A stretch of DNA of 64,000 nt from Gorsachius magnificus. Lineage: Eukaryota; Chordata; Aves; Pelecaniformes; Ardeidae. Numbering within the stretch: position 1 is the first letter of the stretch; each line of letters starts with the position of its first letter. Below are positions 24,710 through 35,960 of this stretch, in pieces. Under the pieces are notes generated by a model. It did not search any database and was not told the origin of the DNA. It was given only the letters and a program-made list of their open reading frames with translations. The translations under genes were made by a program, and so were the position numbers. The stretch lies in contig CM067089.1 of the NCBI GenBank assembly GCA_034008185.1, forward strand, positions 22,230,213 to 22,294,212. Direction: 5' to 3'.

Positions 24710-27700
24710 ATGGAGCTTGAAAGAATCATTCGAGACACACTGACATGCTTTATCCAGTCCCACATCCCTGCTGCAGACCTCAGGTATGTTGAGATAGGAA
24801 GACCAATATAATTGTTTTAGCTTGAACTCTGTGCTAATTGTCCCTCTGCACATTATACTGAACTCCAAGTGGATCTTTGTAGCTTCCCTGTGCTTTGTGT
24901 CGCTTTGCCTTAAATCCAATCCAGGATGCAGGTAATTTGCACAGGCTCTGATGTGAATGCTTGAACAACTATCGTTTAGCATTGCAATCTAGCAATGTCA
25001 TTTATTTGACAACCAAGATGATTAATTTCCTGTCCAGCAATACACATTAGAATATGGGATTACCTTCATTCCATAGTGCTCCCAAAGGGCTTTCTGAGCA
25101 GCATAATGCTATGTCAGGGCTCTCCCTGTTCTGAACTCTGTCTGCATGCAGAGATACAGCCACCTTGAGGCTGGAACACAGCAGCTGGTTTTGCAGCCGG
25201 TGGCAGCAGTGGCACAAATGTGGAGAGCAGCAAGTAGAGAACACCGCATCCCATAGAAATTGCAACTTGACAGACTATGCTGACCTCTCCTGAAACACCA
25301 GTCAGTGTAGAAATGTCAGGGTTTGAGCACTTGGAATATTTTGGTTAGCTCAGATGAAGCACAGCCTCTGGGCACATGCTGGGGCTTCCATCCAGCGCTG
25401 CCCAGGAAGGAGGACAGCATGCAGTATTTTAACTGTAAATGTTTCCCACTTAACCGCTGACCACCTGCTACCTGGCTTTAGTGGTGGAATATGCCCGTAA
25501 GATACAGTCCACATAGGTTCTGCTGCTGCTCTATTAGAAAGACACAAGGTTAGGGGGAATGGAGATGGAGAGAGAAAAAGTGGGCCGATTGATGCTGCTG
25601 CTATGTCCTGTGTTCTCTCTCTTTCTCTTCAGTGGGATGGATGATGTTTTCTTCTCTTACATTACGGGTGTCCTGGAAGAGCTGGGTTCACCAGAGTCTT
25701 CTGAGGAGACCTTTGATATGGACACCTTTGTGGAAATGATGGAGGCATATATTCCTGGTTTTGCAGAAATCCACAGGTATGTGAATGTTACTGCTTCATA
25801 TGTGCATGCCATGCAGTGGGGGCCTGGACCCAAGCTCCAAAGTACCATAAATTCTTTTGTTATACCTACTTGAAGAGGTATTAGTACCAAACCATTATGA
25901 TTAAATCAGGCTTTGCCTGAATACATAAATGCTAATCCCATTGTAGTTTGCAACTAGGTCCTTGGCTGTCTGAAATACCAATTTATTTTATTGAGCTTCC
26001 CATCAAGCCTTGTCTTTCTATAAAAAGGTGTCCAAGTAGGATAGGCTACTGCTCTTATTCCTCACACTAATTATACAGCTTCTGTCTCTTGCAGCGGGGA
26101 TGTTTGTGAAATGATGTTCTCTCTCTCAGAAAGGCTTGGTGAAGCTCGCAACAAAGGTGAGTTACACAGACCATTTCAGCACAAGAAAGTATATTCTGCA
26201 CATGTTTTCAGTATTAGTGTTTGGAGCTAAGCAATGTAATCGGACAAAATACAATCTTGTTTGCTACATTTAGGATCTCATAGGGTAGCCTGAATTGGTT
26301 GACAATTTTTTTCTAACAGGTAGCTATATTAATCAGCCCCAAAGGTACTTCCCACTAAAGAACAGATGGTTGATGTGCCTGAATATTAAACTTTTCAGGA
26401 CACACCAGTCTGGGGTTTGCTTAGCTAGCAACATCACTGCTGCCTTAACAGGAGCCAGAAGGCTGTGCATAGAACAGACAGTCCTGTCTTACTTTACCTG
26501 CTGCTTTCTTGAACTTGACAAAACCTACTGCTCTGCTCTTGTCCCCTCCATCCTACCCTTTGAGGATCCTGAGGTAGCCGGAGCATGGAAGAACAGCACC
26601 ACGCCAGTTTTAGAGAGGACAGAACAGAGGTGAAATGATTCTTCTCACAGTGACACAGAAAGAGCCTGTAAAGAGATGCATCAGACTAACCTGATCACAG
26701 GATGTGCTAGCTCACATACAGCCTGGGGACTATCCGTGTGTATTCCCAAATTTAAAATGAAAACTACACTTAGTTTAAAGTTAGAGCAAACACCAGGGAA
26801 TTCTGAGAAATGTAACAAAAATACCGTACGTACCTACAGACAAAGTGCTAGAGGGCTGAAAATTGGCAGGTAGAATTGAATTTGCAAGCAGCCCATGCTG
26901 GTAAGGCCTGGAAATGCAGCGCTCGGGCACTCCAGCATGCACTAGCACTACCTTCCCGCATGTCAATGTGAGCAGAGCTGCAGCTGTCCCTGCTGAGGAC
27001 AGGAGGAACAACAGTGCTTCCCAGGCTTGTCACTTAAGAAGGGATTTGCTTTGACACACAATGCACTAGCAATCTAATGCCAACAGAAAGCACAGAGCTC
27101 TAGCCTTAGTGGGACGGCTCCTCAGGAGATATCACTATGTCTTTAAGAAAAAACTGGCCACAAGGCTGTGGAAAGCGGGAGCGAAGCACCCTCTGAAGAC
27201 CTGACAGAGGGCCAGGAGCCTGGAGCTGGAGCCTGCAACGGGGAAAGGCTGTGCACTCCAACAGACGGAGCCAGGGCCCAGGTATGAGCACCCCACGGAG
27301 GATCAGGAGCACTAGGGACAGTCACCCAGCACTAGGCTACCAGCACCACCTGAGGGCATTTTTCTGGCTCTGGAAGGAACCACAGCATAGGCTGTGACAC
27401 AGCATCACTGGTGTCTGTGATCTCCATTGTATGGCCCGAGCAAAACTGTCAGTAAGTGGAAAAAATATGTGCTGACAGAAGAGTGTGAGCCATTCCTCTG
27501 GCTCATCCTTTCCAGCCACTGGAAAGGATGAGCCAGAGCAGTGGTTGAGAGTGCCTGTCCCAGTGCCCTTGGAGATCCCACAGCAGCACCATGGGGCACC
27601 TCTGCAGCACTAGCCAGGCTCCACCCCTCTTCCCCTAGCCTCACTCCAGTTTTGAGCTGGATCACCATTTCTCTCCCCAGCTGTCATGCAGTATCTGCAC

Positions 27701-30700
27701 AGGAAGCAGTCACATCTGGGTGTCAGTCCCGAAGACGCTGGTCCCACCCTCAGTGACCTTCTGTGCTGTGCACTTACTGAGCTATATAGCACTGAGTCAT
27801 TGGCCCAGCGGTCCTGATCCTGCAGCACCATTCAGCATGACCCATACTACAGGCATTGCAGCACCTGGCAGATCTCCCCCCGCCTCCTTCCCCCAAGCTC
27901 TGCTTGCTGTTTCTCCAGTATTGATCTCTTCCTGCTCTGCAGCACATTCGTTCTGTGCCCACAGCCTTCTAGCAAACGCTGCCGCTGCGCTTCCTTATGA
28001 TGTAGCCACAGGTCCCTTTCTGATCAAAGCACATGTAATTTCACAAGGTGAGCAGGAGTTCAAGCATTCCCACCACAATGTTCAGGAAGCTCACTCCTAA
28101 GGAGACACATAGCACGGCCACAGAGATGAGCCAGTAGTTCACAGCAGCCCTACTTTAAAGAAAGTTGAAATGCTGGGGGAGGAGACTGAGGAAGAGCGAT
28201 GCTTTGTGCTTGCTAAGGTACAATCCCCTGTTAGCTTCAGGAATGGAATTTAGTCACGCTTGTAAGGAGCGAGTCTTCAGCTAAAGGCAAGCTGAATTTC
28301 CTGACAATGCAAAAGCAGAGGGCCTTTCCAATAGCCCTTTCCTTGCTGTATCTCCAACTTACCTCTGTCTCTTGCTCCAACTAGGAAGGCGATGACTTGA
28401 AGGATGGGGTGGAGCTGCTACTGGAGATGTTCCCAGCCTGTACCGTGAACCAGGCAGAGAAGGCACTCGCCATGGCCTTGGGGAACCTGGAGGAGGCAGT
28501 GCAGTTAATTGTGGAGGAGAAGGTGGAAATTGGCCCAGCAGGTGCGGGTGTGAAGGTACTGTACTCTGAGCTGGGTGGCAGCGGGCCAAGGAGCAGGGCA
28601 GAGCTCAGGGCCAGACGGGTGTCCCAGCTGTCTGCTGCAAGCGGAAGCTTTGACCGCAGGAACTTACCACACAATGAGCCAGGAGGATCATCCAGAGCAA
28701 CACCCCCTCTCCCTCCCTTGGCTCTGAGCACAGGCTGTGCCCACAGTGGAGCCAGCACCCCAGCAGAGCTGTTGCTGGCACCCCCCTTCCCACAGGGGCT
28801 GAAGTGCACCAGCAGCCGAGCTTACTGAGCTAGTGGGGGGCAGCTGTACACCCCACGTGTTGTGCCACTCACATGCCTGCCTTGTCTCCTTCCAGGAACT
28901 GGTACGGCCCCGCAGAGCACCCAACCACGAGGAACTAAAACAGGTTATCCTACAGAAGTAAGTACCCAGCAGCAAAGAACCCCTTATTCTGCTCCCAGTA
29001 AAGGAGGTCGTGGCAGTTTGGGGAAGGTCAGAATGATAATGTGGTCTATAAAGAACTTGGGGTGGACAACGCTTAGAAAGGAGGCTGTGAAGCTGATACA
29101 GGTATAGCTGAGCACATCTAAGCACAAATGCAATCATCAGGTGGGAAACAAACAGGTTACCTGCACCAGTTGGGTCACAGCACTGGCCGTATGTGAGGTT
29201 TCAGCCTCCTACAGGTATAGTGGAAGTCACAGTACTATCAGCTGAGGTCCCAGTTAAAGGTTCAAGGCACAAACTTTGTGCTGTAGCTCAGATAACACAT
29301 GGTGACTTGTAGAACTACAGCAACTCATTCATACCTCCATCCTTGGAGACAGTCCAAACAAGGCTAAAGATATCTTTAAGAGACTGCCTGTACAGCAACA
29401 CTGGGAAGATTAAATCTCAGTTAAAGTGTGAATTAAATGCATTTAAAAAAACCTCTCTAAAGTCCCCCATGGACTTACTGGGAATGAAAGTCGCTTTAGA
29501 TTGGTTTCATTTCCAAAAGCATTTAATTTTCAATATGAGAACCCACGCTGTGGTTTCATTGATCTGCTTTAAGATCTCAGCTTTCATGAGTACCTCCTGC
29601 AGGCGTGCAGATTCCATGTGTCTATCCAGCCACGTGTCCATCCAGCCAAGTCTTTTCCACCACTTCACATCCTCCCCCATGACAGAATAAACAGCTGATG
29701 GGCTAGGGAAGATAAAGCAGGGCAGAACAGCATCCAGGCAGAATTAGCAATCCTGTCCTTGCCTGTCTCCTGTGCAGGTTTGTTTCAGAGTAACATGCAA
29801 GGGAACAAAAAAGCACCAGCTGGTAGTTACATTTCTGGGAACTTCACTTTAATGACATTTTGGCAACATCCTGTACTTTAAACATCACTCAAGCACAGGT
29901 ACAGAGAGCAGATCACCATAGCTGAAGATACACAGGAGCAACTATACTAACTACTGAGGGAGAACTCAGGGTCAGCTGTGCTGTCCGCTTGCTAAACCAG
30001 CACCAAAGTCTCAAGAGTAGTAACTCAGCAGTACAGCAAGCAAATGCTTGGGTCCTGATGTTTCAGTCACACAGGGAATGAGGTGATGCTTTTATGAAGC
30101 TGCTTCCAGCACAGACCCGTTTCGTAGTAAAGTAGGTGGAGTGTGAAAGGAACAGCATCTCTTCAGGGCAGAGGCAGCCAGCTTGGTCGTGTAGTCTCAC
30201 CTCTGTCTCCTTCGGCCGCCCCAACAGCAGAGCACACCAGACCTCGGCGCCTCTCAGTTCTGCGGGGGCTATCTGCATTCTCAACAGCCTGAGTTTTCAA
30301 TACCCTTTGCATACGGCCAAGGATGTTACTCCAGGAGAATCCTGCTGGATTCTCACCAGAAGGACAACACACCTCTTGCCAGTTTCATCCAGAGGGGAAC
30401 ATTAAGTGCTCCTAGCTGCAATGTAGGCAAGTAGGACGTATTGCACAGCCACAAACCAGTCAGGGGAGAAAGGACATAGGCTGTGAATAGCCCCAGGCAA
30501 TGCACATTACAGTGTTCACTAAATGAGTCTTGTGTTTCAGATACATGATGGTGGATAGCGCAGATGATCAGAAAACACATCGGCCAGCTCCGCCCAAAGA
30601 GGTAAGAAGAGCAGTCCCAGCTCACCAGCGGTTTGAATGTCCTTTGGCTACAGGGTTTGAAAATCAGGCTGCATGTCCAAAAAGCAAAGGGGAAGGCCAA

Positions 30701-31137
30701 AGACAGGCTCATTCACAGAGCCCACAGGTCAGCAAGGAGGGAAGATTAGTTGAGCTACCATGCTGCAGGGTCTGTCAGTTCCTACCATTCCTGCCTAGCA
30801 TGTCTCCTGCTCCCCCCCATCAGACAACTTCCTTCCCAATTCTGTCCAAGATTCACAACACAAACAATGGTTAAGCAGCCCACCCCAGTCTTCCTGCACC
30901 CGCCCCCGAGAACACAGCTCTGCTGCTGCTTGTCCTCTCCCTAGCAGTATGGCTGTCCATTTACTTGGTGTTAATGCCTTTCCTCTCCAGGCTCCCAAGA
31001 AGTTGATCCGCTATATCGATAACCAGGTGGTGAGTACAAAGGGAGAGAGGTACAAAGACATCAAGAAGCCTGAGAGTGAGGAGATGAAGAGAACCTACAT
31101 CAGCCTCAAACCAGCCAGGAAGTACAAGTTCCACTGA
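24710..31137 (+). CDS. CUEDC2: CUE domain-containing protein 2 (eight coding exons)
   Basis: The coding exons are 24,710-24,783; 25,633-25,776; 26,095-26,156; 27,148-27,281; 28,385-28,555; 28,896-28,957; 30,541-30,601; and 30,991-31,137. All junctions are GT-AG and the phases agree. They sum to 855 nt, giving 284 residues against 287 as I recall for human. The start [11 protein letters not shown] aligns with the human start. The CUE domain spans about residues 145-181 and keeps the canonical MFP motif at 153-155, followed by a helical segment ending AVQLIVEE. The C-terminal block ([12 protein letters not shown], then [18 protein letters not shown], ending KYKFH) is nearly identical to the family. 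In mammals CUEDC2 binds ubiquitin through CUE, promotes degradation of steroid receptors, recruits PP1 to restrain IKK and NF-kB, and aids Cdc20 release in mitosis. The exon 27,148-27,281 has no strong similarity to human but is required by phase (K93/E94 junction as in human). The gene converges with FBXL15. Confidence 0.96.
26600..26710 (-). mobile_element. Probable MIR SINE, antisense
   Basis: GAGGTGAAATGATTCTTCTC followed by CACAGTGACACAGAAAGAG resembles the reverse complement of the MIR segment that reads as a cleared-then-checked CACACAG block. It lies in a CUEDC2 intron. Confidence 0.4.
27496..27538 (+). repeat. Perfect foldback: 20-bp arms, 3-nt loop
   Basis: The arms 27,496-27,515 and 27,519-27,538 are exact reverse complements around the loop CCA. 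The arms begin CTCTGGCTCATCC and the partner ends GGATGAGCCAGAG. It lies in the CUEDC2 intron between the exons ending 27,281 and starting 28,385. The loop is too tight and the stem too short for a typical microRNA precursor. A template-switch event that copied one arm from the other, or a foldback repeat, is more likely. Confidence 0.9.
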
Positions 31138-31491
31138 CAGCCAGGTTGTCCTGCTCTTCAGCCTCCACCTCACCAGCCAGGCATGGCAGGATGGACACGT
31201 GGCACTGTGGATAAGGGGACTCCTCCACCTGCCACTAACTGGAACTAACCTGGGAGCCAGGACACTGCTTTCAGCTTCCTCAACTAACCCGGATGACAAG
31301 GAAGAGCCTTCTCTCCTTGCGTAGCTGTCCCTCTGCCCCCAGGGGCACACCGCAGCAGCTCTCTGGGGCCTGGGCATTCTCTGCTATTCCTTGCATGGGA
31401 CATTTTTAGATCTAAGATGTGGCTTGTGCTTTTGCAGCAAGCTTTTTACAAGTCTGTGTGCACTGTTGCTTTAAATTGAGTGCCAGTGTTA

Positions 31492-31497
31492 ATTAAA
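31492..31497 (+). terminator. CUEDC2: CUEDC2 polyadenylation signal ATTAAA
   Basis: ATTAAA lies about 355 bases after the stop codon and is followed by a GT-rich stretch (GATGTGAGTTGGTGTGTAG), the usual downstream element. It gives a 3' UTR of about 370 bases. A second AATAAA at about 32,297-32,302 is a possible distal site that would overlap the FBXL15 3' region. Confidence 0.65.
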
Positions 31498-31644
31498 GAT
31501 GATGTGAGTTGGTGTGTAGTTCAGCCAGAGCATGCACGTACTTTACAGACACAACTTCCAATCCCTCCTGGGGCCAAAGATAGGAGCGGGGTCATTCTCT
31601 CTTCCCCTGATTACTGTCTTCATCGTGTTCACAAGATGTGGCTG

Positions 31645-31664
31645 CTGTTTGGTTAACCAAACAG
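31645..31664. repeat. Perfect 20-bp palindrome
   Basis: The half-site CTGTTTGGTT (31,645-31,654) is followed directly by its exact complement. It is centred on GGTTAACC and lies between the CUEDC2 poly-A signal and the FBXL15 3' end. The half-sites resemble HNF1/forkhead-like sequences, but no factor can be assigned. Confidence 0.85.
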
Positions 31665-32599
31665 TTAATTTGTGGATAAAAGGACTGAGGCTGAACTCCA
31701 GACCAGAGCTAGGCTCTCCCCACCAACACAACCTGCAGCACTCCATAAACTCCAGCTGATGGCATGCCCAGGCCTCCTGCTGTTTCTCACCACGACTGAG
31801 TGCCAAAGCTCCAGCCACACGACACGGAGCAGGATATAGTAGCAGGCTTGGGCGCTACTGAAATGTTGAGTCTGGAAGAAACAAACGGCAATTACTGTCT
31901 TCAGTGACGAAACAGCTAGGTTTGGTGCTTTTCTGTCAGTGAAAACAGCTAGGAGCATGTTCCCCCTGAAAACAACTCCCACCCTGCACCAGCCTAAACC
32001 AGCACCCCAGGGCTGGACAGACACACTGCGTGCACCGAGGCCATGCCAGCCCTTTGGTGCCAGGCTGTCCAGTGGCTGTGGGCTGGAGCTGGGCTTGCTC
32101 TGCCCTCCTCCCAGAGGGGCCTGCCCTTCCCAAGAGGAGAGCTGGCAGCTTTTCTGCTTTCTGCTCCAGCTGGCCTGGTTTGTTCCCAACAGCTCTGCTG
32201 GCAAGCCCTGCACACCCACCCCAGGGGACAGTCCCCATCAAACACTCTCCTGCTCTCTGGACAGCTGCCACTTAAGAGATTTAAAATACAACAAATAATA
32301 AATTCTATCTATTAGCTGGCCTGGCCAAGGCCTGTTCAGCACCATGATGTTCCTGCAAGTGACCTGCTTTCTCCATGCCACTGCAGAAGGAGTTACTTTC
32401 CCCGGAGGCACCAACGAAGCCCACTCACGAACACCCAGTGGCTGCTAAACAGCCCCAGAAGAAAGAGTGAGCCCCACTTGGGCCAGCCTTACCAACGGGA
32501 CCGACCTCTCCCTCTGCACGTCTCTGCAGCAGACAGTTCCGGCATCCTCCCGGGATCCCAGCATCATGTCAGTCCCCCCCCTCCCCGGCAGCAGCAGTT

Positions 32600-34572
32600 C
32601 TAGATCTGGAGGTTAATGAAAGGGGCAAAGCCAACCACATCCTGCAGGAGAACGAGAGCCCGCTGCAGCGGAGGTTCCACATCCAGCTCAACCCCACGGC
32701 TTCGAAGGATGCTCAAGCTGGACTCAGCCACATTGTGGCAATGCTTCACCTTCAGTGAGCGCAGCTTGGGACAGTACTCAGCCAGGACCCTGCCAAGAAA
32801 GGGAGCACATGCAGGTTGCAAGCCAGGACTCCCAAGTGCACCACTCGCCCTCTTCTCTACTCCCAGCAGCCCAGCGCTCATGACTGTGCCATACGTGCAC
32901 CACCCTTCAGGAGCAGCACCCTGGTAGTCTGAGAGAAACTCGAGGGACATGTTCCCCAGCATATCACAGAGAGCAGGTCTGGGGTCTGACCTTTATGTTA
33001 GTAGAACACAGTGCCTCTCCTGAAGGGCCTGCTAGCAGCTTCTCCCCCAGAGTGAGCTCTCACTGCTTTCAGCATGAAGAAATCTGACTTTTCTCTCTGG
33101 TTCTCTTCCTCTCCCCGCCCCAGACACCTGCCATCCCCACCCTGGCTCCCCATGTTACTGAGTACCTGATGGAGTCATTCTTGACTCGCAGACACCCCGT
33201 GAGGTCCAGGTGCTCCAGCTCAGGGCAGCACTTAGCAATCTCCTCAACTGCCACATCGCCCACATTGGCATTGACAGCCAGCGACAGAGACTTAAGCCTG
33301 CTGCACTTCTGCACCAGGTAGCAGATGGCCTCATCCTTCAGCTGGCGGCAGGCCGTCAGGTCCACAGCCTCCAGCGCCTTGCAGTGGTCAGCCAGGCTGC
33401 GCAGGGACAGGCTGTCCACCCACTCGCAGTGAGCCAGGGAGGGTTGGGGGGCCACCAGCGCGTGGCGGCTGAGCTGGGCACAGCCCTTCAGCTGGATCTG
33501 GTGCAGGTGGTGGTTCTGCCCGATGACCGGGAGCAGCTCCCTGTCTGTCAGCCAGTCGGAGCAGTTCTGGAGCGCCAGCTGCTGCAGTACCTCGTTGTCC
33601 TTCAGCAGGTTAATGAAAGCCGCTCGAGGGATGGCAGGTCCGATCTGCATGGGGAACCCAGGAAGAATGAAGCATCCCCCAGGGTTTCAGATCAGCCTGA
33701 TCCTCACCAAATACTCTCTCCCCTCCTCCCTTTCACTGTGACAGTGGTGACCAAAGCCACCCCCTCTCCTCATCCCAGGGCAAACCCTGCTGTCAGGCTC
33801 TCCTCCCCTCATGCCAAGGCTACTACCACAAGCCAGACGATGCTCCATCCCCCACCATCACCCCTGCATATATATACTCGTGATGAGCTCCACACCACTG
33901 CTCTCTAAAAACTCCTTGCTAGACCACTCTGTGTCCTCACAGAACAGCAGCTACTCCCATCTTTCCAAGTCCCAGGCAGTGTCTCCCAGAGCCAGCACAA
34001 GCTTTCCCTGAAGACCAAGCACAGAGTTATCTCCCCTCAGAGCCACCCTATTGCACAACCTCTGTGAGGACCAACAGGCCGTGCCACTGGGAGCTGGCTT
34101 CTGTTTCTGCCAGCCAGCCGGTGCCCCATAATGGCCTGGGTGGAGCTTCCAGGCTCACTCCTCCCAAGGCCTCTTGCTAAAGACACTGGCATTGCTGGGC
34201 CCTGAATCACTGCCTCTCCTCCCTGAGCCCATCGCTCCAGTCTGACACCCCAGCCATTAACCCGAGCTCCTCAGCAGAAACCAGCCTCCTTGCTGGGGGT
34301 TTCTTCTCCGCATGTAGTCAGATGCTCCCCTGCTAGCTCCAGAGCAGCAGGATGTCTGTGTCTCCCCCAGCCTCTGAGCCATCCAATACCTGGCTTGAGT
34401 CAAAGCAGCGCATGTTGGCCAGGTACAGCTGGATGAGAGACTGGAACGACTTGCTGACCCTCTGCAGGCTCAAGAGCTGCTGCAGTGGCAGGTGACAGAG
34501 GATATGTGGAACCAAGATGTCTTCCCAGGGCAGGTCCAGGAGGCATCCCCTGGAGGGGGTCAAACTCATCAT
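32600..34572 (-). CDS. FBXL15: F-box and leucine-rich repeat protein 15 (three coding exons)
   Basis: Coding exons on the minus strand are 34,572-34,390, 33,644-33,166 and 32,789-32,600. All junctions are GT-AG with consistent phases (0, then 2), giving 852 nt and 283 residues. The F-box is at about residues 11-48 ([20 protein letters not shown] onward). Leucine-rich repeats fill about 70-265, with the near-invariant [32 protein letters not shown] and LAEYCP blocks. The tail is [11 protein letters not shown]. The family joins SCF ubiquitin ligases through the F-box and Skp1; mammalian FBXL15 targets Smurf1 and so favours BMP signalling. The second residue is also Met, and an acceptor (CTGTAG) at 34,592/34,591 suggests an untranslated first exon upstream. 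One repeat near residues 122-133 is 8 residues shorter than in human. FBXL15 is tail-to-tail with CUEDC2 and head-to-head with PSD. Confidence 0.95.
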
Positions 34573-34749
34573 CAGAAGCCAGGGAGCCAGGCTACAGAGG
34601 GAGCCAGGCTAGATCACCTCACACCTGCTGCCGGGCGCCTCTAGGACAAACAGCCAGAAAGACAGACTCAGCGGCGTCTCCCCCAGCCAGCCCACAGGGT
34701 ATAAACCCCCTTGGCTAGCCATCAGCAGGGCACGCACCTGCGTCACCTC

Positions 34750-35960
34750 CTCCCCAGCCTGGGATGCTCACCGCCCAGGCATCCGCCTCCACCTGCCTGC
34801 GCTGCCCTCGGGAGAGCTCGGGTGGGGCTTTCCACCTGAGGAACGCTGCGTAAGGAGCCCGCCCCAGGAGCGCAGAGGGCAGGCGCCCGCTCCTTCCCGC
34901 GGGGCCGCCGGGGCCCGCGCTCCCCCGAGGCGCGGGCGCGCAGCACCTCTGCGCAGGTGAGGCCGCGGCGGAGGCCGCAGCCCCGGACGCCGCGGGGAAG
35001 GGCAGGAGCCGCGGGAGGGCAGAGGGGCGCCCGCAGCCCGGTTAGACTCGGCCCCAACGGAGACAGCAGCTGGGGGGGCCCCCCACCGCCCCCCGGGGCC
35101 CCGCTCGGCCCCAGAGCCGCCCCCGGGCCCGGCTCCCCCGCCGCCGGGGTCCGCACGCCGCCCTCCGTCCCCACCAGGTCCCCACCAGGCCCCCACGGGC
35201 AGGCGGCAGCCCCCCCCCCCCGCCGCCGCGCGGCCGCGCGGGGGTTACCGGGGCACGGCACGGAGAGTCCCCGGGCAAGGGCAGCCCTCGGGGCAGCGGG
35301 GACTGCTCGGCCCTGCCAGGCCGGGGCACCGGGCGGAGGGGAGCGACTCCGGCGCTGCGGGCGGGCCAGCGGGGCCCGGGGTCCCCGGCCCCGAGCCCCA
35401 GCTCCCCCGTGGGCACCAGTCCCCTGCGGGCACCAGCTGTCCCAGTTCCCCGGCGCACAGCAGATCCCCCCCGCCCGGCGCGGCCCCCACCCCGCCAGGC
35501 CCCCCCGGCCCGGCCCCCCAACCCCTGTCCGGCCCTGCCGCTCCTTCGGCAGGCTCTGCCGTCCCCTCCCCGCCCGCAGGAGTGGAGCGACCCAGGCCGG
35601 TCCCCGAGGCTCACAGTTCTCCCAGCACGCCCGACAGGCAGCCGCTGGGCCCCGCCCCTCCCCGGCCCCCCCGGGCTCCCCTTCGCCTGCCCCCGTAGCC
35701 CCGGGGAGCGAGCGGGGTCCGTTCCGCGCCCCCCCGCCCCCCTCCCGGCAGCTCCCGCGGAGAACGGGCCCGGGCTCCTGCCGGCGCAGTTGCCATAACG
35801 ACTCCAGGCAGGGCTCCCGCAGGAGCAGGCGCTGCTGTTTCCCCCGCTGCTTCCCTCCCCGCTGCCGGTTTGCAGGGCAGGCACCCCGGTGGCACGGCAC
35901 TCCTGCTGCCCACGCCACGCCTCAGAGTGGCCCCAGACTGGCGACCCCATCCCTGGCTCT
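34750..35960 (-). promoter_or_regulatory. FBXL15: CpG island, probable FBXL15 promoter
   Basis: This is about 1.2 kb of very high GC and CpG density immediately upstream of the FBXL15 start exon. Long frames are open on both strands here, as expected when stop codons are rare, and none has a recognisable domain. C runs on the plus strand (for example 35,212-35,222) mean G runs on the FBXL15-sense strand. No TATA box is seen. The PSD start lies about 9 kb to the right on the other strand, so the two genes are divergent but do not share this island. Confidence 0.75.
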
